Below are positions 17,804-26,822 of a stretch of DNA of 64,000 bases, piece by piece (position 1 is the first letter of the stretch; each line of letters begins with the position of its first letter). The stretch comes from Lachnospiraceae bacterium (GTDB taxonomy: Bacteria; Bacillota; Clostridia; Lachnospirales; Lachnospiraceae), in assembly GCA_024685005.1 (NCBI GenBank), contig JAIKWF010000012.1:1-64000 (forward strand), given 5' to 3'. The translations under genes were made by a program, and so were the position numbers. The notes under the pieces were generated by a model, which was not told the DNA's origin, did no database searches, and saw only the letters and a program-made list of their open reading frames with translations.

Positions 17804-19564
17804 TTATTCTACATCCTGAAGCGCATCAAAATCCTCTTCCCCTGTACGGATCTTTACGACGCGGCTGACAGGATATACGAAGATCTTTCCGTCGCCGATC
17901 TTTCCGGTGTAGAGGGTTTTCTTTGCTACTTCGATGACACTGTCTACTGGAATCTTGCTGACTACGACTTCCAGTTTGATCTTCGGAAGAAGAGTCAGGT
18001 CCATCTCAACTCCACGATACATCTGGCCGGCACCTTTCTGGATACCGCAGCCGGTTACCTGTGTTACGGTGATACCGGTGATACCGAGGGTATTGAGTGC
18101 TCTCTTGATCTTATCATACCGGGAAAGTTTGGTAATGATAACTACTTTGTTCATGCCGGTATCAAGGCTGGTGCCTTCTACTGCTTTTGCAGTGTTAACA
18201 ACAGGTACGGAAGCGTTTTTCTTAGCTTCACTTGCTTTTTCATAATCTGTCTCACCCAGGCTGGTGTTTTCGTTCTCAACCATTCCGGCGCTGCTCATAT
18301 CCACGATGGAGAATCCTGCATAAGCGGAAGCCAGACCATGCTCTGTGGAATCAAGACCTTCAATCTCCTCTTCCTCGGAAACGCGAAGTCCGAAGATGGC
18401 TTTGATAATGGAGAATACGATGATCATTCCGATGCAAGCCCAGGCACCGACTGCTAAAACACCAAGGATCTGTAATCCCAGAAGATGGAAACCACCACCG
18501 TAGAAAAGACCTACCAGGCTGTCATTGTCAGGTGCGGAAGTTGTTGCAAAAAGACCTGTTGCAATGGTACCCCAGATACCGTTCATCATGTGAACTGCAA
18601 CAGCACCTACAGGGTCGTCAATGTGAAGTTTGTAATCAAGAAGCCATACGCCGAAGCAAACCAGAAGACCTGCTACAGCACCGATGGCGATGGCACCGAA
18701 TGCATCCGTTACATCACAGGGAGCGGTGATCGCTACAAGACCTGCCAGGGAAGCGTTCAGACACATGGAAACATCGGGCTTACCGTATTTGATCCAGGTA
18801 AAGATCATGCAGACTACAGTTGCAATGGAAGGTGCGATGGTTGTTGTTACAAAAACGCTTGCCAGCTGATCTACGGAAGTGCAGGCAGCACCGTTGAAAC
18901 CGTACCAGCCAAGCCACAGGATGAATACACCGAGTGCACCGACTACAATGTTGTGGCCGGGGAATGCATTTACTTTTACAACTTTTCCGTTTTCATCCTT
19001 TTCAAATTTACCGATTCTCGGTCCTACCATTTTTGCACCCACGATAGCTGCGATACCACCTACCATGTGGATTGCACAGGACCCTGCAAAATCATGGAAT
19101 CCCATTTGAGCCAGCCAGCCGCCGCCCCAGATCCAGTGCGCTTCAATGGGATAGATCAAAGCCGAGATCACACCGGAGTATACGCAGTAGCTTAAGAACT
19201 TGGTCCTTTCAGCCATGGCGCCGGATACGATGGTTGCCGTCGTAGCACAGAATACCAGGTTGAAAATAAAGTTGGACCAGTCAAAGGATTCATACGCTGT
19301 AAAAATATCAAGTCCGGGCTTACCGATGAATCCCATCATATCTTCGCCCAGTAAAAATCCGAATCCGATGGCAATGAATACCACGCAGCCGATACAGAAA
19401 TCCATCAGGTTCTTCATCAAAATGTTACCTGCGTTTTTTGCTCTGGTAAATCCGGTCTCCACCATGGCAAAACCGGCCTGCATCCAGAACACCAGCGCGG
19501 CGCCGATCAAAAACCACACCGCGAACAATTCGCCATCTAATGCTTTCATAATCTCCTCAGTCAT
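17804..19564 (-). CDS. amt: Ammonium transporter fused to a P-II signalling domain
   Basis: A 586-residue fusion. Residues 1-400 are an 11-helix Amt channel with HDFAGSCAIHMVGG and the second pore histidine in AVHMMNGIWG. A linker of about 70 residues follows, and residues 470-586 are a complete GlnB-type P-II domain (KVVIITKLSRYDKIK, the T-loop GCGIQKGAGQMYRG, TGKIGDGKIFV B-loop). The usual uridylylated T-loop Tyr51 is replaced by Met (RGVEMD against RGAEYM), so classical GlnD modification cannot occur there. Tethering should let P-II gate its own channel. ATG at 19564 with AGGAGG upstream is the start; 18 codons upstream are leader. Confidence 0.93.
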   Translation of the reverse strand: MTEEIMKALDGELFAVWFLIGAALVFWMQAGFAMVETGFTRAKNAGNILMKNLMDFCIGCVVFIAIGFGFLLGEDMMGFIGKPGLDIFTAYESFDWSNFIFNLVFCATTATIVSGAMAERTKFLSYCVYSGVISALIYPIEAHWIWGGGWLAQMGFHDFAGSCAIHMVGGIAAIVGAKMVGPRIGKFEKDENGKVVKVNAFPGHNIVVGALGVFILWLGWYGFNGAACTSVDQLASVFVTTTIAPSIATVVCMIFTWIKYGKPDVSMCLNASLAGLVAITAPCDVTDAFGAIAIGAVAGLLVCFGVWLLDYKLHIDDPVGAVAVHMMNGIWGTIATGLFATTSAPDNDSLVGLFYGGGFHLLGLQILGVLAVGAWACIGMIIVFSIIKAIFGLRVSEEEEIEGLDSTEHGLASAYAGFSIVDMSSAGMVENENTSLGETDYEKASEAKKNASVPVVNTAKAVEGTSLDTGMNKVVIITKLSRYDKIKRALNTLGITGITVTQVTGCGIQKGAGQMYRGVEMDLTLLPKIKLEVVVSKIPVDSVIEVAKKTLYTGKIGDGKIFVYPVSRVVKIRTGEEDFDALQDVE

Positions 19565-19588
19565 ATTGTTACCTCCTGCTAATTTTAT

Positions 19589-19636
19589 AAAAAGAGGCCA
19601 TCCCACCCGCGCGTCCACGCCATTGTGGGATGACCT
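19589..19636 (-). promoter_or_regulatory. amt leader: hexaloop hairpin inside an intrinsic terminator
   Basis: Minus-strand RNA forms AGGUCAUCCCAC...GUGGGAUGGCCU (12 bp, 19636-19625 with 19606-19595) followed by CUUUUU. Within it is the small hairpin CCAC-[AAUGGC]-GUGG (19628-19615). Unlike the other four leaders, here the terminator uses the 5' arm of the small hairpin. The two folds are still exclusive. No clear promoter is visible in the 100 bp upstream. Confidence 0.75.
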
Positions 19637-19743
19637 ATTTTTGCTTTTTTCTGTTTGTCTGATTTGCGGTTACTCCACTCGCTATTCGCATTTTCCGCTC
19701 GCGTTGCTCGCTCCACTGCTGCTTCGCAGCGAATATGCTAAAA

Positions 19744-21843
19744 TCAATAAACGCTAAAAAGTAGTTTTCCGTAGCTCGGGAAAGGCCAGCTGCTCTCGCT
19801 TGTAAGCATCTCTGCTTCGTCTACGTGCTTACGCAGATGCTCCATCTTGGGAAGCAGATCGTCTCTGACCAACTCAGATGCCTTAACAACATCATCAACT
19901 GCCTTCAGATCTTCCAGTGCTTTCTCCAGATCTTTCACACGCTCTAAGATGTAATCCGTAAGCTCGGAAAGACGTTCCATGGTCGAGATCTCATAGTTGC
20001 ACTTCACATTGCCGCTGACGGACTTCATAAGGGAAGTGGTCTTTGCCAGGCTGTACAGATATTTCTCAATAGCCGGCAGATAGTTCTTGCGGACCATATC
20101 CACCATGGTAAGTCCTTCGATGTTTACAGTCTTGCAGTAGTTCTCAAGCATGATCTCGCATCTGGACTGCAGCTCGGTTTCGGTAAATACCTTGTGCGCG
20201 ATGAGCATCTCTTTGTTCTTCTCATCCAGAAGATGCGGCATAGCATCAGCTGTTGTCTTCAGGTTGGACAGGCCGCGTACCTCGGTAGCTTCCTTGATCC
20301 ATTCCTCACCATAACCGTTTCCGTTGAACAGGATCCGCTGATGCTTGGTGATCACTTCTTTGATCAGCTCATGAAGATCTGCCTCGAAATCACTTGCTCC
20401 TTCCAGTCTGTCCGCATACTGCTTCAGACTTTCAGCAACTGCTGCATTGAGCATGATGTTGCAGCATGCAATACTGTTGGAGGATCCTAAGGATCTGAAC
20501 TCGAACTTGTTGCCGGTAAATGCAAAAGGTGAAGTACGGTTACGATCCGTTGTATCTCTTGAGAATCTGGGAAGTGCATGAACACCAAGTTTCATGATCA
20601 CCTGCTCGGTTCCCTGATAAGGCTTGTCGGACTTGATGGCATCCAGGATACCGGTCAGCTCATCGCCCAGGAATACGGAGATGATAGCCGGAGGTGCCTC
20701 GTTTGCTCCCAGTCTGTGATCATTTCCTGCAGTTGCAACGGAAAGTCTCAGAAGATCCTGATAATCATCCACTGCCTGGATCACTGCACAAAGGAACAGC
20801 AAAAACTGTGCGTTTTCATAAGGGGTATCTCCGGGGGAGAGAAGGTTGGTTCCCTTGTCCGTAGCCATGGACCAGTTGTTGTGCTTACCGGAACCGTTTA
20901 CACCTGCAAAAGGCTTTTCATGAAGCAGGCAAACCATATCGTGCCTTCTTGCAACCTTCTGCATGATCTCCATCATCAGCTGGTTGTTATCGGTAGCTAC
21001 GTTGGTAGTGGAAAAAATGGGTGCCATCTCATGCTGTGCGGGAGCAACTTCATTGTGCTCGGTTTTTGCAAGGATGCCCAGCTTCCAAAGCTCCTCATTT
21101 AAGTCTTCCATAAAAGCAGTAACACGGGGTTTGATCACACCAAAGTAATGATCATCCAGCTCCTGTCCCTTGGGAGGCATTGCTCCGAACAGGGTTCTGC
21201 CGGTATAAACCAGGTCAGGTCTCTTTTCAAACATATCCTTATCGATCAGGAAGTATTCCTGCTCGGGTCCTACGCTGGTACGTACAAACTTCACATCTTT
21301 TCCGAAGAGCTTTAAGATTCTCTTTGCCTGTTTGTTCAATGCTTCCATGGAACGAAGAAGCGGTGTCTTTTTATCCAGCGCTTCTCCTGAATAAGAACAG
21401 AATGCAGTGGGAATGCAAAGGGTATGATCTTTGATAAATGCATAGGATGTAGGATCCCATGCTGTATATCCTCTGGCCTCAAAGGTTGCACGAAGACCGC
21501 CTGAAGGGAAGGAGGATGCATCCGGCTCACCTTTGATCAGTTCCTTTCCGGAAAACTCCATGATCACGCTTCCGTCCGGTGCCGGCGTAATAAAACTATC
21601 GTGCTTTTCAGCTGTCACACCTGTAAGGGGCTGAAACCAGTGGGTAAAGTGGGTCGCACCTTTTTCAATCGCCCAGTCTCTCATAACAGATGCCACTTCG
21701 TTCGCCACGTTCTCGTCCAGCTTCTCATTCTCGTCGATGGTCTTGCGCAGGGAATTATATACTTTCCCTGAGAGTCTTGCTCTCATTACTCTGTCATCAA
21801 AAACCATGGATCCGTACAGCTCGGGCACTTTTTGTGTTGTCAT
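19744..21843 (-). CDS. glnA: Glutamine synthetase type III
   Basis: A 699-residue GSIII (GlnN class), which joins ammonia to glutamate using ATP. Family features are the long N-terminal domain (residues 1-150), [15 protein letters not shown] near 265, [16 protein letters not shown] near 310, [20 protein letters not shown] near 435, and a C-terminal helical region. GSIII is not adenylylated. It lies between asnB and amt, all in one direction, each with its own attenuator. AAGGAGGAG precedes the ATG. Confidence 0.96.
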   Translation of the reverse strand: MTTQKVPELYGSMVFDDRVMRARLSGKVYNSLRKTIDENEKLDENVANEVASVMRDWAIEKGATHFTHWFQPLTGVTAEKHDSFITPAPDGSVIMEFSGKELIKGEPDASSFPSGGLRATFEARGYTAWDPTSYAFIKDHTLCIPTAFCSYSGEALDKKTPLLRSMEALNKQAKRILKLFGKDVKFVRTSVGPEQEYFLIDKDMFEKRPDLVYTGRTLFGAMPPKGQELDDHYFGVIKPRVTAFMEDLNEELWKLGILAKTEHNEVAPAQHEMAPIFSTTNVATDNNQLMMEIMQKVARRHDMVCLLHEKPFAGVNGSGKHNNWSMATDKGTNLLSPGDTPYENAQFLLFLCAVIQAVDDYQDLLRLSVATAGNDHRLGANEAPPAIISVFLGDELTGILDAIKSDKPYQGTEQVIMKLGVHALPRFSRDTTDRNRTSPFAFTGNKFEFRSLGSSNSIACCNIMLNAAVAESLKQYADRLEGASDFEADLHELIKEVITKHQRILFNGNGYGEEWIKEATEVRGLSNLKTTADAMPHLLDEKNKEMLIAHKVFTETELQSRCEIMLENYCKTVNIEGLTMVDMVRKNYLPAIEKYLYSLAKTTSLMKSVSGNVKCNYEISTMERLSELTDYILERVKDLEKALEDLKAVDDVVKASELVRDDLLPKMEHLRKHVDEAEMLTSESSWPFPSYGKLLFSVY

Positions 21844-21869
21844 AATTGACTCCTCCTTAATTTGATAAT

Positions 21870-21914
21870 AAAAAAAGCGTCAAGGAGACTCTCATCTCCC
21901 GGACGCCATTGTCC
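21870..21914 (-). promoter_or_regulatory. glnA leader: hexaloop hairpin overlapping an intrinsic terminator
   Basis: Minus-strand hairpin GGAC-[AAUGGC]-GUCC (21914-21901) overlaps a terminator GCGUCCGGGAGA...UCUCCUUGACGC with seven U (21876-21870). It begins 22 bp after the asnB stop. No strong promoter is seen between, so this element probably acts on asnB read-through, on a weak internal promoter, or both. Confidence 0.8.
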
Positions 21915-21935
21915 TTAGTTCACTGTCTGTTTATT

Positions 21936-23594
21936 TTATTTACCGCTTGCTCCGTAGTTTGAAAGAACTCTGGCGGAAGGATCGTTTACATCGCATCCCT
22001 CCCAGCTCTTATTGGGCATCCAGAAGTCTACTACCATTTCGGATTGTCCGGGATAATATTTTTCGAATGTATCGCGATACAAAAGTGATTCCTTGGTAAA
22101 AGGCTTTGCATGTTCATACTTTTGTATCCCCTGCTCATACTCTTCTTCGGTATAGGTCTTTTCCGCAAGCCATGCCAGATCATCCCTGAGGGAATGTCCC
22201 ACCGCATCGGAGAAGGCCGCCTTCTCTCTCCAGAGAATACTGTCAGGTATCAGTGCATCCTTTTCAAATGCTTTACGAAGCAGGTATTTTCCTTTGCCAT
22301 ACTTGTTCAGCTTTTTCTCCGGATCAATGCTCATGCAGTACTCTACAAAATCCAGATCTCCGAAAGGTACTCTGGCTTCCAGCGAGTTTACGCTGATGCA
22401 GCGGTCTGCCCGGAGCACATCGTACATATGCAGTTCTCTGATCCTCTTTTCCGCTTCCTTCTGAAAAGCTTCCGCATCCGGTGCAAAATCCGTATATTTG
22501 TATCCGAAGATCTCATCGGAGATCTCTCCGGTAAGAAGTACTCTTGTATCGGACTGTTCATGTATCGCCTTGCAGATCAGGTACATTCCGATGGATGCGC
22601 GGATTGTTGTGATATCGTAGGTTCCTAGGATCTTTACCACAGTATCCATGGCCTCCACCACATCATCCTTTGTGATGATCACTTCGTGGTGATCGGAGTG
22701 GATGTAATCAGCAACCTCCCTTGCGTATTTCAGATCGATGGCATCTATATCCATTCCAATGGCCCAGGTCTGAAGCGGTTTGTCCGAAAGCTTTGCTGCG
22801 ATGCCGCATACCAGGGATGAATCCAAGCCGCCGGAAAGAAGGAATCCTACCGGTGCATCGGAATCCAGTCTTTTCTTAACACCTTCTGTTAAAAGATCGT
22901 GGATCTTTTCTGTGATCTGATCGATATCATCCTTTGTGTATTCCTTTACATCCGACATATCTCTGTAGCAGGTAAAGGTTCCGTCCTTGAAAAAGTGTCC
23001 CGGCGGAAAAGGCTGTATCAAATCAGTTAGCGTAAGCAAATTTTTCGGTTCGGATGCAAATACATATTTGCCGTCTTCCGTAAATCCGTAGTACAAAGGC
23101 CTGATCCCTATGGGATCTCTTGCTGCAATGTAGGATCCTGTTTTTACATCGTAAAGGATCATTGCGAATTCCGCATCCAGCATCCTGAACATGTCCGTTC
23201 CGTATTCTTTATACAGCGCCGGGAGTATCTCGCAATCGGAATCACTGATGAACTCGTATCCTTTTCCGATCAGCTCTTCCTTCAGTTTTCTGAATCCGTA
23301 GATTTCTCCGTTGCAGACCACCATGCTTTCGCAGCCTTCAGGCATATCGTATACTATGTCATCCTGCCCGCTTGCGGCGATCTGTATCGTTTTCTTATTG
23401 CTATATGCAAAGGGCTGCATGCCCTCTTCGGTGAGGCCCATGATGGACAATCTGTTGAAACCAAGATAGCCGTTATTATTATTGGTTCTCACCACCCTCA
23501 TTGAATCCGGTCCTCTTGATTTCGTTTTTTCCAGTGCTGCAAGTACCTGCGCTTCGTCAAAAGCAGGTGTGCAGACACCTAAGATTGAACACAT
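21936..23594 (-). CDS. asnB: Asparagine synthase (glutamine-hydrolysing)
   Basis: A 552-residue AsnB. The mature N-terminus is Cys2 (MCSILGVC), the amidotransferase nucleophile, followed by the class II domain to about residue 200. The synthetase domain has the ATP pyrophosphatase motif LLSGGLDSSL near residue 233 and ends with WREKAAFSDAVGHSLR. It makes asparagine from aspartate, glutamine and ATP. AGGAGG eight bases before the ATG at 23594 fixes the start over an ATG three codons earlier. Head of the asnB-glnA-amt run. Confidence 0.95.
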   Translation of the reverse strand: MCSILGVCTPAFDEAQVLAALEKTKSRGPDSMRVVRTNNNNGYLGFNRLSIMGLTEEGMQPFAYSNKKTIQIAASGQDDIVYDMPEGCESMVVCNGEIYGFRKLKEELIGKGYEFISDSDCEILPALYKEYGTDMFRMLDAEFAMILYDVKTGSYIAARDPIGIRPLYYGFTEDGKYVFASEPKNLLTLTDLIQPFPPGHFFKDGTFTCYRDMSDVKEYTKDDIDQITEKIHDLLTEGVKKRLDSDAPVGFLLSGGLDSSLVCGIAAKLSDKPLQTWAIGMDIDAIDLKYAREVADYIHSDHHEVIITKDDVVEAMDTVVKILGTYDITTIRASIGMYLICKAIHEQSDTRVLLTGEISDEIFGYKYTDFAPDAEAFQKEAEKRIRELHMYDVLRADRCISVNSLEARVPFGDLDFVEYCMSIDPEKKLNKYGKGKYLLRKAFEKDALIPDSILWREKAAFSDAVGHSLRDDLAWLAEKTYTEEEYEQGIQKYEHAKPFTKESLLYRDTFEKYYPGQSEMVVDFWMPNKSWEGCDVNDPSARVLSNYGASGK

Positions 23595-23625
23595 GATCAT
23601 CACCTCCTAAAAATTATATTTTTGC

Positions 23626-23671
23626 AAAAAAAAAGGCGACTCGGAGATTGTCTCCAAGACGCCTTTGTCTT
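23626..23671 (-). promoter_or_regulatory. asnB leader: hexaloop hairpin overlapping an intrinsic terminator
   Basis: Minus-strand hairpin AAGAC-[AAAGGC]-GUCUU (23671-23656) overlaps the terminator AAAGGCGUCUUGGAGA-CAA-UCUCCGAGUCGCCUUU with a nine-U tract (one U-U mismatch). The predicted transcript starts near 23676, five bases before the hairpin, leaving no space for a second upstream hairpin. Confidence 0.83.
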
Positions 23672-23682
23672 TACAAGTTAGA

Positions 23683-23711
23683 ATCTTACACCTGTATGTT
23701 AAAACTGTCAA
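23683..23711 (-). promoter_or_regulatory. asnB promoter
   Basis: Perfect TTGACA (23711-23706), 17-bp spacer, TAAGAT (23688-23683) on the minus strand. It is 15 bp downstream of the stop codon of the upstream lipoprotein gene. Confidence 0.85.
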
Positions 23712-23725
23712 GTACTTTTTTTCTG

Positions 23726-24808
23726 TTATTTATACTCAGTCCAATCAGCTTTCTCTTCGCTTCCCACAGTTTCGCTGATCCCAAGCTCTTTCTCATAGGC
23801 TGCTCTGGCCTGATCCGCAGCTTCTTTTCCGTCAAATTTGAAGTTGTAGGTAGAAGCGATCAGATCGATATAATCAACGGTATCCTGGGTCAGCTTTCCT
23901 GCACCGAGGAAGTAATAATAGCTTTTGCCATTGATCTTTTCCTGATAGTAAACCACATCCTGTGCCGCTTTGTTGCCTTCTCCCGCTTTCTGCATGATTT
24001 CATTCAGATCCTGTAAGGGTTGCCCGTCATCACCGTAAAAACTGAAGCCGTAGTATTCTTCCTCCGTCTCCGTGACGATCTGATAAACGCCGTTTTGGTC
24101 CGGAGCATAGGTGGAATAAAAATGTGAGCCTGCACCGCCGGATCCGCTGTCCTGAATGATGCCATACGCATTGATGTCGACCGTTCTTCGTGTCCACTGA
24201 TCTGCTGCAAAGGTGATGCTAAGCTTCCCGTCCTTTTCGGAAAAGACAAGTAATACCGTATAAGGTTCCGGCTCGCTGTTAAACAGATAGCTCATGGCAA
24301 AGGCCTGTCCCGCGCTGACCGTTAGCGGTGCATAAGAAATGGAATACTCTGCCCCGGAAGCAAAGGTTTTATTCTGCAAAAAATCCGCCAGATCCGCTGC
24401 ACTTAAAACCTTTCCGCTTTCCAGTTTCTCCGATTCGGTCATATCCATACGCCAGAGGATCTTGTCGGATACTTCCGCTTCTCCGATGCCTTTTAAAAAG
24501 TCTGCAAAAAGATCCCGATCCGCGTTTGCTTCATCTATGGCCGCCTCAATATCCTCACCTTTCTCGGATTCAATCTGCTCCGGTGTAAGGTTGGCACGCA
24601 TGCCCTCTTTGCCTTCCTCCGATTCCGTTTCATTTGATTCGGCTTCCTCTTCCGTCTCAGAAGCCTGTGCTGTCTCTGCAGCTTCGCTCCCGCTGTCTGC
24701 CTCAGCTTCCTGCACCTGCTGGGTCTCATTTGCTGCATCGGTACCTGCTGCGCCGCAGCCAACACACAATATCATCATTCCCAGCATCCATAATGTTTTT
24801 TTTCTCAT
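23726..24808 (-). CDS. Lipoprotein, function unknown
   Basis: A 360-residue protein with a lipoprotein signal (MRKKT, hydrophobic stretch, lipobox LCVGC, Cys at residue 18). An acidic Glu/Ala/Thr-rich linker covers residues 22-75. The folded part (about 80-360) repeats aromatic-rich strands such as YYYFLGAGK near the end; I do not recognise its domain. AAAGGGG precedes the ATG. It is probably monocistronic because asnB has its own promoter. Confidence 0.7.
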   Translation of the reverse strand: MRKKTLWMLGMMILCVGCGAAGTDAANETQQVQEAEADSGSEAAETAQASETEEEAESNETESEEGKEGMRANLTPEQIESEKGEDIEAAIDEANADRDLFADFLKGIGEAEVSDKILWRMDMTESEKLESGKVLSAADLADFLQNKTFASGAEYSISYAPLTVSAGQAFAMSYLFNSEPEPYTVLLVFSEKDGKLSITFAADQWTRRTVDINAYGIIQDSGSGGAGSHFYSTYAPDQNGVYQIVTETEEEYYGFSFYGDDGQPLQDLNEIMQKAGEGNKAAQDVVYYQEKINGKSYYYFLGAGKLTQDTVDYIDLIASTYNFKFDGKEAADQARAAYEKELGISETVGSEEKADWTEYK

Positions 24809-24872
24809 ACTCTCTTCCCCTTTATCTGTTTTTTACACTGCGTCCTGATTATTCCGCAGTTGAATCTTGCTC

Positions 24873-24902
24873 ATTATAATGCAGGGAAAAATGTACGGTC
24901 AA
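24873..24902 (-). promoter_or_regulatory. Promoter for the lipoprotein gene
   Basis: TTGACC (24902-24897), 18-bp spacer and a perfect TATAAT (24878-24873) on the minus strand, just downstream of the HAD phosphatase stop. Confidence 0.75.
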
Positions 24903-24903
24903 C

Positions 24904-25569
24904 TTAAGTTTTACTTAATCCGGCCAGCAGAGGCAGAAACTCCTCCAATGAATCCACCACAAAATCCGCTCCGGCCTTTTTCAGGCTCTCTCTGTCCGAA
25001 TTGCCGTAGGTTACGCCGCAGGTATATGCTCCGGCGCTTTTTCCCATTTCAATATCCACAGGCATATCTCCGATGACCAAAGCATTTTCAGGCCGGATAT
25101 CCAGCTCCTCCAATGTTTTCAATACCGGATCCGGGAATGGCTTCAGGCGCTTTGTATCCTCGCCGCAAAGGATGAGTTGAAACCGTTCCAACATGCCCCA
25201 CTTTGTCAAAAAGTCGGTCAGGGATTTTCGGTTCCGGGCCGTAGCGATGGTCATGATGATATTTTTCCGATCCAGCTCATCCAGCAATTCTTCCACCCCC
25301 GGAAAACGGGCAGGCGGAACCTTGCTTACCAGCTCATCAAACTGTCTTCTGTACTCATTTACCAAAGTTTCCAGCGTCTCTTCCGACAGGTCGGGATAAA
25401 ACTTCAAAAACCCGGCTCTTGCTGTCAGGCCGATGGTGGATGCGCAGGCTTCCTCATCCATCACCTCAAGGCCTGCATGTTTCATTGTTTCCTGCTTTGC
25501 GGTAACGATGGGCGCTCTCGTATCCGCCAAGGTACCGTCAAAATCAAATATCACTACTCGAATATCCAT
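24904..25569 (-). CDS. HAD-superfamily phosphatase (phosphoglycolate phosphatase-like)
   Basis: A 221-residue haloacid dehalogenase subfamily IA hydrolase. Motif I is FDFDGTLAD (nucleophile Asp9 and acid/base Asp11), motif II is in ITMTIATARNRK, the motif III lysine lies near KRLKPFPDP, and motif IV is VIGDMPVDIE. A helical cap is inserted after motif I. Substrates in this group are small phosphorylated metabolites and cannot be predicted. It begins 16 bp after the AGE-epimerase gene, so the enzymes may serve one sugar pathway. Confidence 0.85.
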   Translation of the reverse strand: MDIRVVIFDFDGTLADTRAPIVTAKQETMKHAGLEVMDEEACASTIGLTARAGFLKFYPDLSEETLETLVNEYRRQFDELVSKVPPARFPGVEELLDELDRKNIIMTIATARNRKSLTDFLTKWGMLERFQLILCGEDTKRLKPFPDPVLKTLEELDIRPENALVIGDMPVDIEMGKSAGAYTCGVTYGNSDRESLKKAGADFVVDSLEEFLPLLAGLSKT

Positions 25570-25585
25570 TGTTATAACCTCTGTC

Positions 25586-26806
25586 TTAAACTATTGATGC
25601 CGCAAATGACTTCTGCGGATGTTGCTGATAGGGATAGATCATGGCCTGAAAAGCATGGTACAGATCCGGTTTCCCGGGCCAGACCGTTCCGATCACTTCG
25701 TTATTACGGTCCAGCTGATGATACCATGATCCGTGTTGATGATCAATCACTGTATGATCCAGATACATCATATAGGTTCTGTAATCCTGTGCATATTCCG
25801 GTTCATCCGTTAACCGGTATAAAAATGATGCGGTATTGATGGCTTCTGCCAGCACCCAGTGCATCCTGTCATGGATCACGGGCTTTTTATCCCAGCCCAG
25901 GGTATAGCAAAATCCCGGAGCGCCGTCCACATCCCAGGCATTGTTTTTTGCCTGATTATACAGCTTTCCTGCCGCCTGCAGATAAGTATCATACTGATCA
26001 ACTGCTTCCTTGTCTGTCAGCGCCCACTGCAGGATCAGTCTGGCCCATTCGATGGCATGTCCCGGTGTTGTGCCGTAGGGTTTAAAAGGATCATCCGGCC
26101 TTTCTTTGTTATATTCGGGGAGCGGCTTCCATTCCCGGCTAAAGTGTTCCGGCAGCATGTAGTCATACCTATCCATCCATTCCATCACATGGCTGATGAT
26201 CCTGCCAGCCCGTTTTCGATAGCGCTCATCTCCGGTAACGTCGGAAGCAGCAAGAAAGGCTTCCACCGTATGCATATTGGCATTCAAACCTCTGTAGTCA
26301 GAGAGCTCCGTAAATGATGTATCCCAAAGATCCGAAGCAAGTCCTTCTTCCTCATTCCAAAAATAGCGGTCAAAAACCTTCAGGGCTTCTTCCAGAAGAT
26401 CACCTGCACCTGCTTTTCCGGCTGCCAAAGCTGAGCTGGCTGCCAGTATCACAAATGCGTGAGCATAGCACTGCTTATCCGGAAGTGCCTTTCCATCTGC
26501 CTGTATCCCTGCAAAAAAGCCGCCGTTTTCCTGATCCCGCAGCTCTCCGCAGAGCCCCCGAAGGGCTGCATCCGCGATCTCTGCGTTTTTCTCAAATCCC
26601 AGCATTTCGCCAAGACAATAGACATGGGCCATTCGTGCTGTGATCCATGTTTCTCTGGGTTTTGTTATAATGGGGGTTCCGTCTTCGCCAAGGTAATAAG
26701 CGCTTCCTCCGGGAGAAGGAAACCTTCTGCCAAAAGTTAGCAAGCTCTTACTTTGTTCCTTCAGTAACTCCCTGTTTTCCTGTGTTACGTATTCGTATTG
26801 TTTCAT
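25586..26806 (-). CDS. AGE-family sugar epimerase/isomerase, copy 1
   Basis: A 406-residue (alpha/alpha)6-barrel protein of the N-acylglucosamine 2-epimerase family. Landmarks are ETWITARMAHVYCLGEMLG near residue 55, RGLNANMHTVEAFLAA near 175, GHAIEWARLILQW near 250 with the conserved catalytic-region His, and HDRMHWVLAEAIN near 312. Members interconvert GlcNAc/ManNAc, cellobiose or mannose/fructose type sugars. A close paralogue lies at 30823-32042 but is frameshifted, so this copy is the working one. The ribosome site is weak; it follows the FN3 gene after 16 bp. Confidence 0.88.
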   Translation of the reverse strand: MKQYEYVTQENRELLKEQSKSLLTFGRRFPSPGGSAYYLGEDGTPIITKPRETWITARMAHVYCLGEMLGFEKNAEIADAALRGLCGELRDQENGGFFAGIQADGKALPDKQCYAHAFVILAASSALAAGKAGAGDLLEEALKVFDRYFWNEEEGLASDLWDTSFTELSDYRGLNANMHTVEAFLAASDVTGDERYRKRAGRIISHVMEWMDRYDYMLPEHFSREWKPLPEYNKERPDDPFKPYGTTPGHAIEWARLILQWALTDKEAVDQYDTYLQAAGKLYNQAKNNAWDVDGAPGFCYTLGWDKKPVIHDRMHWVLAEAINTASFLYRLTDEPEYAQDYRTYMMYLDHTVIDHQHGSWYHQLDRNNEVIGTVWPGKPDLYHAFQAMIYPYQQHPQKSFAASIV

Positions 26807-26822
26807 AGGTTGGATTCTTTGA

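Noticed and set aside
19680-19740. GC-rich GCTGCTTCGCAGC palindrome and CGAGCG-type repeats upstream of amt
   Set aside because: The perfect stem has no T-run and no match to other leaders; it may be a weak glnA transcript end but I cannot support a call.
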